Below, piece by piece: positions 33,668 to 42,546 of a stretch of DNA of 64,000 bases. Each line of letters opens with the position of its first letter. Position 1 is the first letter of the stretch. The notes below the pieces were generated by a model. It worked only from the letters and a program-made list of their open reading frames with translations. It made no database searches and was not told the DNA's origin. The translations under genes were made by a program, and so were the position numbers. Source of the DNA: Hydrogenophaga sp. (lineage in GTDB: Bacteria > Pseudomonadota > Gammaproteobacteria > Burkholderiales > Burkholderiaceae_C); NCBI RefSeq assembly GCF_019264445.1, contig NZ_JAHVAB010000040.1:1-64000 (forward strand), written 5' to 3'.

Positions 33668-34492
33668 TCACTCCTTGTAGTAGACGATCTGGTGCGTGGT
33701 GGCCAGCAGCACGCCGGCTTCGTTCCAGAGCTGTGCGGTCTGGTCAAAGAAGCCATTGCGAAACGCCTGCGCCCGTGCCTGCGCCAGCAGCCAGCCGCTG
33801 CCGGTGGCCTCCAGTTCGCGTGAACCCGCGTGGAAGTACACCGTCATCGACACCGTCCCGGTGGGCACGGGGCGGGCGCGGCGCAGCCACACGCGCGGGT
33901 AGAACACATCGGCCAGCGCCGTGAGGCTGCAGAAGTCCAGCGCCCGCAGCGGGTCGTCGCGCACCCACATCTGCATCAGGCTGCCGTCGCCCTGGCCCTC
34001 CCACACCGTGGGCAGGGCACCGGTGATCGGATGCATGGCGTAGCGGCTGACCCATTCCACCCGGGCTTCCAGCCGCGCACGCGGCACGTCGGCTGGTGCA
34101 GGCACGGGCGGCATGGGCTCGTCGTCCACGCCCCAGGTCTCGCGCCGCGCAGCGGTCACGGCGGTGGCCGTGATCACCGTGGTGGGTTCGCCATTCGCAT
34201 CGGGCTGGGTGATCTCCATCACCCAGTGCTGTGTGGAACGGTTGGTGCGCACCGGCCGCGCCGTGAGCGCGAACGCCCCATCGGCCAGCGCCGCAGCGTA
34301 GTTCACCGTGAGCGAGATCGGCTCGCCCAGCCGCTGCACATGCTGCATCACCGACTGCATGACCACCGCCGCGGTCACACCCCCGAACGGCCCGACCATG
34401 TTGCCGTAAGGCGGGGACGTGGCGCCGCTGTACTGGTGCGGACCGGTGGGGGTCAGCGCGATGGCCTGGTCAAAGGGATGTGGGTGGCTCAT
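33668..34492 (-). CDS. Acyl-CoA thioesterase family protein (TesB-like, double hot-dog)
   Basis: A 274-residue protein with two hot-dog halves: NMVGPFGGVTAAVVMQSVMQHV and LTVNYAAALADGAFALTARPVRTNRSTQHW in the first, and DFCSLTALADVFYPRVWL with VSMTVYFHAGSRELEATGSGWLLAQARAQ in the second. It is the last gene of the beta-oxidation gene set and should hydrolyse acyl-CoA esters that accumulate. The ATG at 34492 fits the conserved N-terminus better than 34516. Confidence 0.85.
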   Translation of the reverse strand: MSHPHPFDQAIALTPTGPHQYSGATSPPYGNMVGPFGGVTAAVVMQSVMQHVQRLGEPISLTVNYAAALADGAFALTARPVRTNRSTQHWVMEITQPDANGEPTTVITATAVTAARRETWGVDDEPMPPVPAPADVPRARLEARVEWVSRYAMHPITGALPTVWEGQGDGSLMQMWVRDDPLRALDFCSLTALADVFYPRVWLRRARPVPTGTVSMTVYFHAGSRELEATGSGWLLAQARAQAFRNGFFDQTAQLWNEAGVLLATTHQIVYYKE

Positions 34493-34574
34493 GGCTAAAG
34501 TGGGCTGAAGAAACAAACCATCCTGCAGTCACCTCGCAACAAGCGTACCGGCGCGAAGTGAATGAGGCCCAGGG

Positions 34575-34656
34575 GTGTCGCGGAACCGGCTCCGCCGGGC
34601 CGCAGGCACCGCCCCCTCTCAGGGGGTGACGCGCGCCAGCGCGGCGCGGGGGTGGG
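34575..34656. repeat. Dispersed stem-loop repeat, copy 3
   Basis: A diverged copy: CGCGGAACCGGCTCCGCCGG, CCCCCTCTCAGGGGG and CCAGCGCGGCGCGGGGGTG, ending three bases from the stop codon of the thiolase gene (34660). Substitutions keep the hairpins (CCGGCTCCGCCGG for CCGGCTTTGCCGG), which points to selection for pairing. Confidence 0.8.
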
Positions 34657-34659
34657 TCG

Positions 34660-35865
34660 TCAGACCCTTTCGAAAACGCCGGCGGCGCCCTGACCCATGC
34701 CCACGCACATCGTCACCATGCCGTACTTCTTGTTGTGGCGCTTGAGCGCATGCACCACGGTGGCTGCGCGGATGGCACCGGTGGCGCCCAACGGGTGGCC
34801 CAGCGCAATGGCGCCACCCATGGGGTTGACCTTGGCCGGGTCCAGGCCAAGCGTGTTCATGACGGCCAGCGACTGCGCGGCAAACGCTTCGTTCAGCTCG
34901 ATCCAGTCGAGCTGGTCCTGGGTGAGCCCCGCAGACTTCAGCGCCGCAGGAATCGCCTCAATGGGGCCGATGCCCATGAGGTGCGGCGGCACACCGCGCG
35001 AGGCGTAGCTCACGAAGCGCGCCAGCGGTGTGAGGCCAAAGCGCTTGACGGCCGACTCGCTCGCCAGGATGAGCGCGCCTGCGCCGTCGCTGGTCTGCGA
35101 GCTGTTGCCGGCAGTGACGGAACCGCGCGCCGCGAACACCGTGCGCAGCTTGGCCAGGCCCTCGATGGAGGTGTCGGGCCGCGCGCCTTCGTCCAGGCTC
35201 ACCGTGCGCGTGCTCGTGGTGACTTCCGCGCTCTCCAGGTCCACGCTGCGCTCGGTCACTTCCACCGGCGTGATCTCGTCGGTGAACTCGCCGTTCTTCA
35301 TGGCCACCACGGCGCGCTGGTGCGACTGCAACGCGAAAGCGTCTTGCGCTTCGCGCGAGACCTTCCACTTCTGCGCCACTTTCTCGGCGGTCAGGCCCAT
35401 GCCGTAGGCAATGCCATAGCTCTCCACGTCGTCGGTGTTGCGGAAGATGGTGGGCGAGAGGCTGGGCGAGTTGCCCATCATGGGCACCATGCTCATGCTC
35501 TCGGTGCCGGCGGCGATCATCACGTCGGCCTCACCCACGCGAATGCGGTCGGCCGCCATCTGCACCGCCGACAGGCCGGAGGCGCAGAAGCGGTTCACCG
35601 TGATGCCGCCCACGCTGTTGGGCAGGCCCGCCAGGATGGCGCCGATGCGCGCCACGTTCAGGCCTTGCTGCGCCTCGGGAATGGCGCAGCCGCAGATCAC
35701 GTCCTCGATGGCCTTGGGATCCAGCCCCGGCACCTGGCTGAGCGCCGAGCGCAAGGCCAGGGCCAGCAGGTCGTCGGGGCGCAAGTGCTTGAAGGAGCCC
35801 TTGTGCGAACGGCCAATGGGGGTGCGGGTGGCGGCGACGATGTAGGCGTCTTGAATCTGTTTCAT
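34660..35865 (-). CDS. fadA: Acetyl-CoA C-acyltransferase (3-ketoacyl-CoA thiolase)
   Basis: A 401-residue thiolase performing the last beta-oxidation step. The nucleophile lies in NRFCASGLSAVQMAADRI near Cys90, and the C-terminal active-site blocks are NEAFAAQSLAV, GGAIALGHPLGATGAIRAAT and MCVGMGQGAAGVFE. Gene order with the dehydrogenase/hydratase at 35969 and acyl-CoA dehydrogenase at 39034 resembles the fadNAE set of Bacillus and its betaproteobacterial equivalents. Confidence 0.93.
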   Translation of the reverse strand: MKQIQDAYIVAATRTPIGRSHKGSFKHLRPDDLLALALRSALSQVPGLDPKAIEDVICGCAIPEAQQGLNVARIGAILAGLPNSVGGITVNRFCASGLSAVQMAADRIRVGEADVMIAAGTESMSMVPMMGNSPSLSPTIFRNTDDVESYGIAYGMGLTAEKVAQKWKVSREAQDAFALQSHQRAVVAMKNGEFTDEITPVEVTERSVDLESAEVTTSTRTVSLDEGARPDTSIEGLAKLRTVFAARGSVTAGNSSQTSDGAGALILASESAVKRFGLTPLARFVSYASRGVPPHLMGIGPIEAIPAALKSAGLTQDQLDWIELNEAFAAQSLAVMNTLGLDPAKVNPMGGAIALGHPLGATGAIRAATVVHALKRHNKKYGMVTMCVGMGQGAAGVFERV

Positions 35866-35891
35866 GTTGACTCCAAAAGTGTCTTGTCCAG

Positions 35892-35968
35892 AACACCGCG
35901 GAACCGGCTTTGCCGGGCCGCTGGTGTTGCCCCCTTGAGGGGGTCGCGCAAAGCGCGGCGGGGGTGGG
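35892..35968. repeat. Dispersed stem-loop repeat, copy 4
   Basis: CACCGCGGAACCGGCTTTGC, then CCCCCTTGAGGGGG and AAGCGCGGCGGGGGTG, running up to the stop codon of the dehydrogenase/hydratase gene at 35969 and filling its gap to the thiolase gene. The element therefore lies inside the operon, not at its end. Confidence 0.85.
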
Positions 35969-38368
35969 TCAATTTCTCACCGGTTTGCCCGTGTTGAGCA
36001 TCCCGAGGATTCGTTCCTGCGTCTTGGGGTGCACGATCAGCGAGCAGAACGCACGGCGCTCCAGCGTCATCAGGTAGTCCTCACTCACCAGCGTGCCCGG
36101 CTCCACGTCGCCACCGGTCACCACGTTCGCAATCAGCGAGGCGATGTGGAAGTCGTGCTGGCTGATGAAGCCGCCGTCGCGCATGTTCACCAGGCTGCCC
36201 AGGATGGTCGCCTTGCCGTCGCGCCCCGCCACCGGGAACAGCCGCTTGTGCGGCGCACGGTAGCCGCCGTTGAACAGGCCCTTGGCCTCGTTGATGGCCA
36301 CATACAGCAGCTCGTCCTTGTGCGGCACGATCACGTCGGAGTGCAGCACGTAGCCGAGCTTGCGCGACTCCAGCGCGCTGGTGCCCACCTTGGCCATCGC
36401 GGCTGCGGTGAAGCCTTCGGTGAGGAAAGGCAGCAGGTCTTTGCCGGTGGAGGTCTCGGCGTTTTCGGCCGCGCGGCGCGCGATGTAGGTCAGGCCGCCG
36501 GCGCCAGGCACGAGGCCCACGCCCACTTCCACCAGGCCGATGTAGCTTTCCATGTGCACCACGCGGCGCGCGCTGTACACGGCCAGCTCACAGCCACCGC
36601 CCAGCGCGAGGCCGCGCACGGCAGACACCACCGGCACGTTGGCATAGCGCAGTCGCAGCATGGTCTGCTGCATGAAGCCCTCGGCGTCTTCGATGGCCGC
36701 CACACCCACCGCCATGAAGGCGGGCAGCATGGCCTGCAGGTCGGCACCGGCGCTGAAGGGCTCGTCGCCCGACCAGATCACCAGACCCTGGTACTCCTTC
36801 TCCGCCAGGTCCACAGCCGCCATCAGGCCTTCGCACACCTCGGGGCTGATGGCGTGCATCTTGGTCTTGATGCTGGCAATGAGCACCTGCTCGTCCAGCG
36901 TCCAGAGGCGGATCGAATCGTTCTCTTCGATCGTGCTGCCTGCCGTCTCGAACTTCGCACCGGCTTCGCCCAGCAACAGCTCGGGGAAGTGCTGGCGCTG
37001 GTACACCGGCAGCTGCAGGCGGCCCTGGAACTCGCCCTTCGTGGGGTTCCAAGACCCTTGCGCGGTGTGCACACCACCCGCCTCGGCCACCGGCCCCTTG
37101 AACACCCACTCGGGCAGCGGCGCCGTGCTCAGCGCCTTGCCGGCGTCGATGTCCTCCTGGACCATCTTGGCCACCTCCAGCCAGCCGGCTTCCTGCCAGA
37201 GCTCGAAGGGGCCCTGCTTCATGCCGAAGCCCCAGCGCATGGCCTGGTCCACGTCGCGCGCGGTCTCGGCAATGGTGGCCAGGTGCACGGCGGCGTAGTG
37301 AAAGCTGTTGCGCAAGATGGCCCAGAGGAACCGGCCCTGCGGGCCTTCGGCATTGCGCAGCAGCTTCAGGCGTTCGGCGGCCGGGCGCTTGAGCATGCGG
37401 CCGTACACCTCGTCGGCCTTCTCGCCACCGGGCACGTAGTCTTCGCTGTCCAGGTCAAAGCGCAGGATGTCGCGGCCGACCTTCTTGTAGAAACCGGCCT
37501 TGGCTTTCTGGCCCAGGTTGCCGAGTTCGATGAGCTTCTTGAGCACCGGCGGTGTGCCGAAGCTGCCGTAGAAAGGATCCGTCTCCAGGCTCAGGTTGTC
37601 CTGCAGCGTCTTCACCACGTGGGCCATGGTGTCTAGGCCCACCACGTCGGCGGTGCGGAAGGTGCCGCTGCTCGCACGGCCCAGGCGCTTGCCGGTGAGG
37701 TCATCGACCACGTCGTAGGTGAGGCCAAAGTTCTCCACCTCTTTCATCGTGGCCAGCATGCCGGCGATGCCGATGCGGTTGGCCACAAAGTTCGGCGTGT
37801 CCTTGGCACGCACCACGCCCTTGCCCAGGCCACTGGTGACAAAGGTTTCCAGGTCGTTGAGGATCTGCGGTTCGGTGGTCGGTGTGGCAATCAGCTCCAC
37901 CAGCGTCATGTAGCGCGGCGGGTTGAAGAAGTGAATGCCGCAGAAGCGCGGCTTGATCGCTTCGGGCAGCGCTTCGCTCAGCTTCGTGATCGACAGGCCC
38001 GAGGTGTTGGAGGCCACGATGGCGTGCTCGGCAATGAAGGGCGCGATCTTGGTGTACAGATCGAGCTTCCAGTCCATGCGCTCGGCAATGGCCTCGATGA
38101 TGAGGTCGCAGTCCTTGAGCTGCTCCATGTGCTGTTCGTAGTTGGCCTGGCCGATCAGGTCGGCATCAGACGCCACACCCAGCGGCGAAGGCTTGAGCTT
38201 CTTCAGGCCCTCCACCGCGCGGGTCACGATACCGTTCTTCGGGCCTTCCTTGGCGGGCAGGTCAAACAGCACCACCGGCACCTTGACGTTGACCAGATGC
38301 GCAGCGATCTGCGCACCCATCACGCCCGCGCCGAGCACGGCGACTTTCTTCACTTGAAATCGGTTCAT
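35969..38368 (-). CDS. fadN: 3-hydroxyacyl-CoA dehydrogenase / enoyl-CoA hydratase (FadN-like)
   Basis: A 799-residue bifunctional beta-oxidation enzyme. The N-terminal NAD-binding motif is VAVLGAGVMGAQIAAHL with the HAD block IEAIAERMDWKLDLYTKIAPF and HFFNPPRYM. A crotonase domain occupies the C-terminal third (ADLQAMLPAF, RGLALGGGCELAVYSARRVVH, VGLVPGAGGLTYIARR). This order, dehydrogenase first, is that of FadN and differs from FadB/FadJ. The ATG at 38368 is chosen because the upstream extension translates a repeat element. Confidence 0.92.
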   Translation of the reverse strand: MNRFQVKKVAVLGAGVMGAQIAAHLVNVKVPVVLFDLPAKEGPKNGIVTRAVEGLKKLKPSPLGVASDADLIGQANYEQHMEQLKDCDLIIEAIAERMDWKLDLYTKIAPFIAEHAIVASNTSGLSITKLSEALPEAIKPRFCGIHFFNPPRYMTLVELIATPTTEPQILNDLETFVTSGLGKGVVRAKDTPNFVANRIGIAGMLATMKEVENFGLTYDVVDDLTGKRLGRASSGTFRTADVVGLDTMAHVVKTLQDNLSLETDPFYGSFGTPPVLKKLIELGNLGQKAKAGFYKKVGRDILRFDLDSEDYVPGGEKADEVYGRMLKRPAAERLKLLRNAEGPQGRFLWAILRNSFHYAAVHLATIAETARDVDQAMRWGFGMKQGPFELWQEAGWLEVAKMVQEDIDAGKALSTAPLPEWVFKGPVAEAGGVHTAQGSWNPTKGEFQGRLQLPVYQRQHFPELLLGEAGAKFETAGSTIEENDSIRLWTLDEQVLIASIKTKMHAISPEVCEGLMAAVDLAEKEYQGLVIWSGDEPFSAGADLQAMLPAFMAVGVAAIEDAEGFMQQTMLRLRYANVPVVSAVRGLALGGGCELAVYSARRVVHMESYIGLVEVGVGLVPGAGGLTYIARRAAENAETSTGKDLLPFLTEGFTAAAMAKVGTSALESRKLGYVLHSDVIVPHKDELLYVAINEAKGLFNGGYRAPHKRLFPVAGRDGKATILGSLVNMRDGGFISQHDFHIASLIANVVTGGDVEPGTLVSEDYLMTLERRAFCSLIVHPKTQERILGMLNTGKPVRN

Positions 38369-38420
38369 TCTTCGGGTTCCTTTGCACGCCACGCAACGCG
38401 TGAGGGACAGTTGTCGAGAG

Positions 38421-38497
38421 ATACCGCGAAACCGGCTGTGCCGGGCCGCAGGTGTCGCCCCCTTGAGGGGGTCGCGCGAAGCGCGGCGGGGGTGTTT
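38421..38497. repeat. Dispersed stem-loop repeat, copy 5
   Basis: TACCGCGAAACCGGCTGTGC, CCCCCTTGAGGGGG and GAAGCGCGGCGGGGGTG, ending two bases from the stop codon of the DUF2147 gene (38500). It fills most of the gap to the dehydrogenase/hydratase gene. Confidence 0.85.
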
Positions 38498-38499
38498 CC

Positions 38500-38940
38500 T
38501 TATTCGACCCGCAGCCACGTTTGTGTTCGGTAGAACGGGCCGATGTAGCCGCGCATCTCCAGCTTCTTGCCGTCGTCAACCGGCTTGAGGCGGCTGCGGT
38601 ACACCTTGCCGTTGTTCGGGTCGACGATGTCGCCACCGTCGTACACCGCCTTGTCGTCGGCGCTCTGCTTGAGGTTGCGCAGGATCGTCATGCCCAGGAT
38701 GGGTTTGTCCTTGCGCTCGTCGGTGCACTTGTCGCACACCGCGTCTACCTTCGTCGTGGGGTCGAGAAACTTCTCGATCTTGCCGCTGTACACGCCATTG
38801 CTCTCCGTGATGCGGACCAGCGATTTTTCCTTCTTGGTCTCATCGTCGATGGTCTTCCACAGGCCCACGGGCGACATCTGCGCGAGGGCTGGCAGGGAAA
38901 CCATCGTGAGGGCGATGGCGGTGAGTGCGATCTTGATCAT
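38500..38940 (-). CDS. DUF2147 domain-containing secreted protein
   Basis: A 146-residue periplasmic protein with a signal peptide (MIKIALTAIALTMVSLPALAQ) and the DUF2147 pattern: SPVGLWKTIDDETKKEKSLVRITESNGVYSGKIEKFL, VCDKCTDERKDKPILGMTILRNL, and VYRSRLKPVDDGKKLEMRGYIGPFYRTQTWLR. The function of the family is unknown. Its position inside a fatty-acid oxidation operon is shared by many betaproteobacteria as far as I recall and may hint at an envelope role linked to lipid supply. Confidence 0.85.
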   Translation of the reverse strand: MIKIALTAIALTMVSLPALAQMSPVGLWKTIDDETKKEKSLVRITESNGVYSGKIEKFLDPTTKVDAVCDKCTDERKDKPILGMTILRNLKQSADDKAVYDGGDIVDPNNGKVYRSRLKPVDDGKKLEMRGYIGPFYRTQTWLRVE

Positions 38941-38973
38941 GGAAGTCTCCTTGGTACAGGTCTCAAACCGGGA

Positions 38974-39012
38974 TCACCGCGGCACAGGACTGGCCTGGCC
39001 GCAGGTGTTGCC
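38974..39012. repeat. Decayed fragment of the dispersed repeat
   Basis: CACCGCGGCACAGGACTGGC and CGCAGGTGTTGCCACCCC match the outer half of the repeat, but the polyG hairpin and the gene-proximal part are lost. It lies 22 bases behind the acyl-CoA dehydrogenase stop codon, so all gaps of this operon except the first carry or once carried the element. Confidence 0.55.
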
Positions 39013-39033
39013 ACCCCGAGATGCGCAGGCGGG

Positions 39034-40830
39034 TCATGCCAATGCGGCGTCGGTGTCCATGAGCACCTTGCTGCCGGTGCGCGCCGTGCGCATCAGCGTC
39101 GCGGTCTCGGGGAACAGCTTGGCGAAATAGAAGCGTGCGGTCTGCAGCTTGGCGGTGTAGAACGGGTCGGTGTTGCCAGCCGCGATTTCACGCAGCGCCA
39201 CCTGCGCCATGCGCGCCCAGAAGTAGCCGAACACCAGGTGGCCAGCCACGCGCAGGTAGTCCACGGCAGCAGCGCCCACTTCGTCGGCGTTCTGCAGACC
39301 CTTGAAGCCGATCTCGGTGGTGAACTTGGTGATCTGCTCACCCAGCACCGCCAGCGGGTTGATGAACTCGGCCATCTTTTCGTTGACGCCCTCTTCCATC
39401 ACCAGCGCGCCCACGAGCTTGCCAAACTTCTTGAGCGTGGCGCCGTTGTTGCCCAGCACCTTGCGTCCCAGCAGATCCAGGCTCTGGATGGTGTTGGTGC
39501 CCTCGTAAATCATGTTGATGCGGGCATCGCGCACGAACTGCTCCATGCCCCATTCCTTGATGTAGCCATGGCCACCAAACACCTGCTGACACTGCGTGGC
39601 GGCGTTGTAGCCGTTGTCGGTCAGGAAGGCTTTGGTGATGGGCGTGAGCAGCGAGAGCATCTCGTCGCTGTCCTTGCGCACCTTCTCATCAGGGTGGTTG
39701 TGCGCTTTCTCCAGCAGCACCGAGCAGAACATGGCCAGTGCGCGGCCGCCCTCGGCATATGCCTTGGCGGTGAGCAGCATGCGGCGCACATCCGGGTGCA
39801 CGATGATCGGATCGGCCGGCTTGTCCTTGGCCTTGGGGCCGGTGAGCGAGCGCATCTGGATGCGGTCTTTCGCGTAGGCCAGGGCGTTCTGGTAAGCCAC
39901 TTCGGTCAGACCGAGCGACTGGTTGCCCACGCCCAGGCGGGCGGCGTTCATCATCACGAACATGGCCTGCATGCCCTTGTTGGGCTGGCCCACCAGGGTG
40001 CCGGTGGCGCCATCGATCACGATCTGCGCGGTCGCATTGCCGTGGATGCCCATCTTGTGTTCCAGGCCGCCGCAGTAAATGCCGTTGCGCTCGCTGATGG
40101 TGCCGTCGGCCTTCACGTGGAACTTGGGCACGATGAACAGGCTCACGCCCTTGATGCCGGGAGGCGCATCGGGCAGCCGGGCCAGCACCAGGTGAATGAT
40201 GTTGTCGGCCATGTCGTGTTCACCGGCGCTGATGAAAATCTTGTTGCCCGTGAGCTTGTACGTGCCGTCGGGCTGCGGCTCGGCCTTGGTGCGCATCAGA
40301 CCCAGGTCGGTGCCGCAATGAGGTTCGGTCAGGCACATGGTGCCGGTCCACTCGCCGCTGGTCATCTTCGGCAGGTAGGTTTTCTTCTGCTCGTCGGTGC
40401 CGTAGGTGTGCAGCGCGGCGTACGCGCCGTGCGTGAGGCCGGGGTACATCGTCCAGGCCTGGTTGGCCGAGTTCATCATTTCGTAGAAACACTGGTTCAC
40501 CACCAGCGGCAGGCCCTGACCGCCAAACGCGGGATCGCACGAGAGGGCTGCCCAACCGCCCTCCACATAGGTTTTGTAGGCTTCCTTGAAACCCGTGGGC
40601 GTGGTGACTTCGTGCGTCTTCTGGTCGAGCTTGCAGCCTTCGGTGTCGCCGCTGATGTTCAGCGGAAAAATCACCTGCGACGCAAACTTGCCCGCTTCTT
40701 CCAACACGGCGTTGATGGTGTCCGCATCCACCTCGGCATGCTGCGGCATGGCCTTGAAGTCGTCGGTCACCTTGAGCACTTCGTGCATCACAAACTGCAT
40801 GTCTCGCAGGGGCGGGTTGTAAACGGGCAT
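39034..40830 (-). CDS. fadE: Acyl-CoA dehydrogenase (FadE-like, long C-terminal form)
   Basis: A 598-residue flavoprotein that introduces the 2,3 double bond in acyl-CoA. FAD-binding blocks are MCLTEPHCGTDLGLMRTKAEP and KIFISAGEHDM; the catalytic base lies in MIYEGTNTIQSLDLLGRK near residue 425. The C-terminal extra domain (about 130 residues) is typical of the 600-residue acyl-CoA dehydrogenases that accompany FadN/FadA in proteobacteria. It starts at ATG 40830 (MPVYNPPLRDMQFVMHEVL), 37 bases behind the TetR gene. Confidence 0.92.
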   Translation of the reverse strand: MPVYNPPLRDMQFVMHEVLKVTDDFKAMPQHAEVDADTINAVLEEAGKFASQVIFPLNISGDTEGCKLDQKTHEVTTPTGFKEAYKTYVEGGWAALSCDPAFGGQGLPLVVNQCFYEMMNSANQAWTMYPGLTHGAYAALHTYGTDEQKKTYLPKMTSGEWTGTMCLTEPHCGTDLGLMRTKAEPQPDGTYKLTGNKIFISAGEHDMADNIIHLVLARLPDAPPGIKGVSLFIVPKFHVKADGTISERNGIYCGGLEHKMGIHGNATAQIVIDGATGTLVGQPNKGMQAMFVMMNAARLGVGNQSLGLTEVAYQNALAYAKDRIQMRSLTGPKAKDKPADPIIVHPDVRRMLLTAKAYAEGGRALAMFCSVLLEKAHNHPDEKVRKDSDEMLSLLTPITKAFLTDNGYNAATQCQQVFGGHGYIKEWGMEQFVRDARINMIYEGTNTIQSLDLLGRKVLGNNGATLKKFGKLVGALVMEEGVNEKMAEFINPLAVLGEQITKFTTEIGFKGLQNADEVGAAAVDYLRVAGHLVFGYFWARMAQVALREIAAGNTDPFYTAKLQTARFYFAKLFPETATLMRTARTGSKVLMDTDAALA

Positions 40831-40867
40831 GGGGAACTCCTGTGCTGGGTTTGTGAAAAGAGAAAAG

Positions 40868-41572
40868 TCAGGCCTGCGGCTTGCGCGCCGGGGCGGGGGT
40901 TTTGCGGGTGCGGGTGGCTGCATCCGTTTCGCGGCTGTAGCGCTGAACGATGCCCTCGAAAGCTTGCAAGGCGCGGCGCACGGAATCCGGACTGCGCAGG
41001 AAGCGGGCCTCGTAGTGCAGCGCGAGGATCTGCGCATGAACTTCAAACGCCATCTGTGACGCGTCGGTGTCGGCCGCCAGATGGCCTTCTTCAATGGCAA
41101 TTTCCACCGCGCGGCGCATGGCACTGAGCCAGGTGTTCACCGAGCTGGCCAGCGCGTCGCGCACCGGGCCGGGCCGGTCGTCGAACTCGACCGCGCCACT
41201 GATGTAGATGCAACCGGAGTCGATCTCCACCGAGGTGCGCTTCATCCAGTTGTCGAACAGGTTGCGCAAACGGGGCAATCCGCGTGCCGCCGACATGGCG
41301 GGATAAAAGACCTCGTCTTCGAAACGCGTGTGGTACTCGCGCACCACGGAAATCTGCAGCTCTTCGCGCGAGCCGAAGTGGGCAAACACGCCCGACTTGC
41401 TCATCTGCATGACCTCCGCGAGCGCGCCGATCGACAGCCCTTCCAGACCAATCTGCGTGGCCAGGCCCAACGCTGCATCGACGATGGCGGCTTTGGTCTG
41501 CTGGCCTTTTTGCAAAGGCTTGTGGGCCGCGGCTTCGGCGCGCGTGCGGCGGGCTGTCGGTATCACGCTCAT
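40868..41572 (-). CDS. TetR-family regulator of the beta-oxidation operon
   Basis: A 234-residue regulator. The helix-turn-helix is IGLEGLSIGALAEVMQMSKSGVFAHFGSREELQISVV near residues 42-78, and the C-terminal part is a TetR ligand domain followed by a basic tail (TRTRKTPAPARKPQA). It is the first gene of the fatty-acid oxidation operon. A 26-base palindrome 38 to 63 bases upstream is the obvious operator, so it should be an autorepressor released by acyl-CoA. Confidence 0.9.
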   Translation of the reverse strand: MSVIPTARRTRAEAAAHKPLQKGQQTKAAIVDAALGLATQIGLEGLSIGALAEVMQMSKSGVFAHFGSREELQISVVREYHTRFEDEVFYPAMSAARGLPRLRNLFDNWMKRTSVEIDSGCIYISGAVEFDDRPGPVRDALASSVNTWLSAMRRAVEIAIEEGHLAADTDASQMAFEVHAQILALHYEARFLRSPDSVRRALQAFEGIVQRYSRETDAATRTRKTPAPARKPQA

Positions 41573-41609
41573 GCGGTCGGTCCTGGTGGAGGGGATGGGC
41601 TGAAAAAAG

Positions 41610-41635
41610 CGACCGCTCGAATAATCGAACGGTCG
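41610..41635. promoter_or_regulatory. Operator palindrome of the beta-oxidation TetR regulator
   Basis: CGACCG, one base, TCGA, four bases, TCGA, one base, CGGTCG. Twenty-two of 26 positions are symmetric. It lies directly upstream of the TetR gene that leads the operon, in the only AT-richer stretch nearby, where a promoter is expected. Confidence 0.7.
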
Positions 41636-41736
41636 TTCTATTTTTACCGCAAAAACGCCGCCGCGTGCAAACGAGGGGCCGTTTGCGTGACCTTTGTTTA
41701 GGGTCCGCGCCCTAAATGCGCCGAGACCTCGGGTCT

Positions 41737-42429
41737 TCAGAGTCGCCCGGTGGGCAACAACAGCGCGAGGCTGTGCTCCAGGTTTTCGCCAGGCGTGCGC
41801 TTGAAGCCACTGCGCGCAAACCGCTGCAACCGACCCACGCAAAACGCGGTGATCACCGAGGCATCGGCCTGCGCGTCGACCGTGGGCGTGGCCGCGCCCG
41901 CCAGCACCGACGTCTCGCGCAGGTTCTGGCGCAGGGCCGACTCGATCTTGTCGAAGAACAGGTTCATGCGCTGCTGCAGGCGCTCGTTCTCGAACACCAG
42001 CGCGTCGCCCACCATCACGCGCGTCATGCCGGGGTTCTTTTCGCCGAACTGCAGCAGCAGCGTGACGAGCTTGCGTGAGCGCGCGTTGGGGTCGGGCTCG
42101 CGCTCGCCAAGCTGGTTGATCAGGCCAAAGACCGACTGCTCGATGAACTCAATCAGCCCTTCGAACATTTGCGCCTTGCTCGCGAAATGGCGGTACAGCG
42201 CCGCCTCGCTCACTTCCAGGCGTGCGGCCAGCGCGGCGGTGGTAATGCGCTCGGCACCGGGCTGTTCCAGCATGGTGGCCAGGGCCTGAAGGATCTGCAC
42301 ACGGCGCTCGCCAGGCTTGGGCCGTTTGCGGGCACCACCGTCGGCGTGGGCCGCGGCCTCGATGGCCTCGGCGGCTTCACGTGCGGCTTGGTCTTCCGGG
42401 GATGGGGACTCTGGGACGTTGGAGGTCAT
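41737..42429 (-). CDS. slmA: Nucleoid occlusion factor SlmA
   Basis: A 230-residue TetR-fold DNA-binding protein. After an acidic, Ala/Glu-rich N-terminus of about 40 residues, RRVQILQALATMLEQPGAERITTAALAARLEVSEAALYRHFASKAQMFEGLIEFIEQSVFGLINQL is the SlmA signature. SlmA binds chromosomal sites and stops FtsZ ring assembly over the nucleoid. The ATG at 42429 is preferred to an upstream start. It is downstream of argB, its common neighbour in this group of bacteria. Confidence 0.88.
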   Translation of the reverse strand: MTSNVPESPSPEDQAAREAAEAIEAAAHADGGARKRPKPGERRVQILQALATMLEQPGAERITTAALAARLEVSEAALYRHFASKAQMFEGLIEFIEQSVFGLINQLGEREPDPNARSRKLVTLLLQFGEKNPGMTRVMVGDALVFENERLQQRMNLFFDKIESALRQNLRETSVLAGAATPTVDAQADASVITAFCVGRLQRFARSGFKRTPGENLEHSLALLLPTGRL

Positions 42430-42546
42430 GGCGAGCGGTCCGTGTGGTGTTCGGCGATTCTCGCACGGCACCCTCAAGCGACAGCGAGCCGCGTCGAGCC
42501 CTTGCAGGTCAGTGAGTGACCGCGTTCACCCAGCGGCCTACCGCAC

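Noticed and set aside
36029-37636. Long open frames opposite the dehydrogenase/hydratase and other genes
   Set aside because: High GC leaves long antisense frames open; their amino-acid composition (His, Arg, Gly, Ala) is that of shadows and the sense genes are well-known families.
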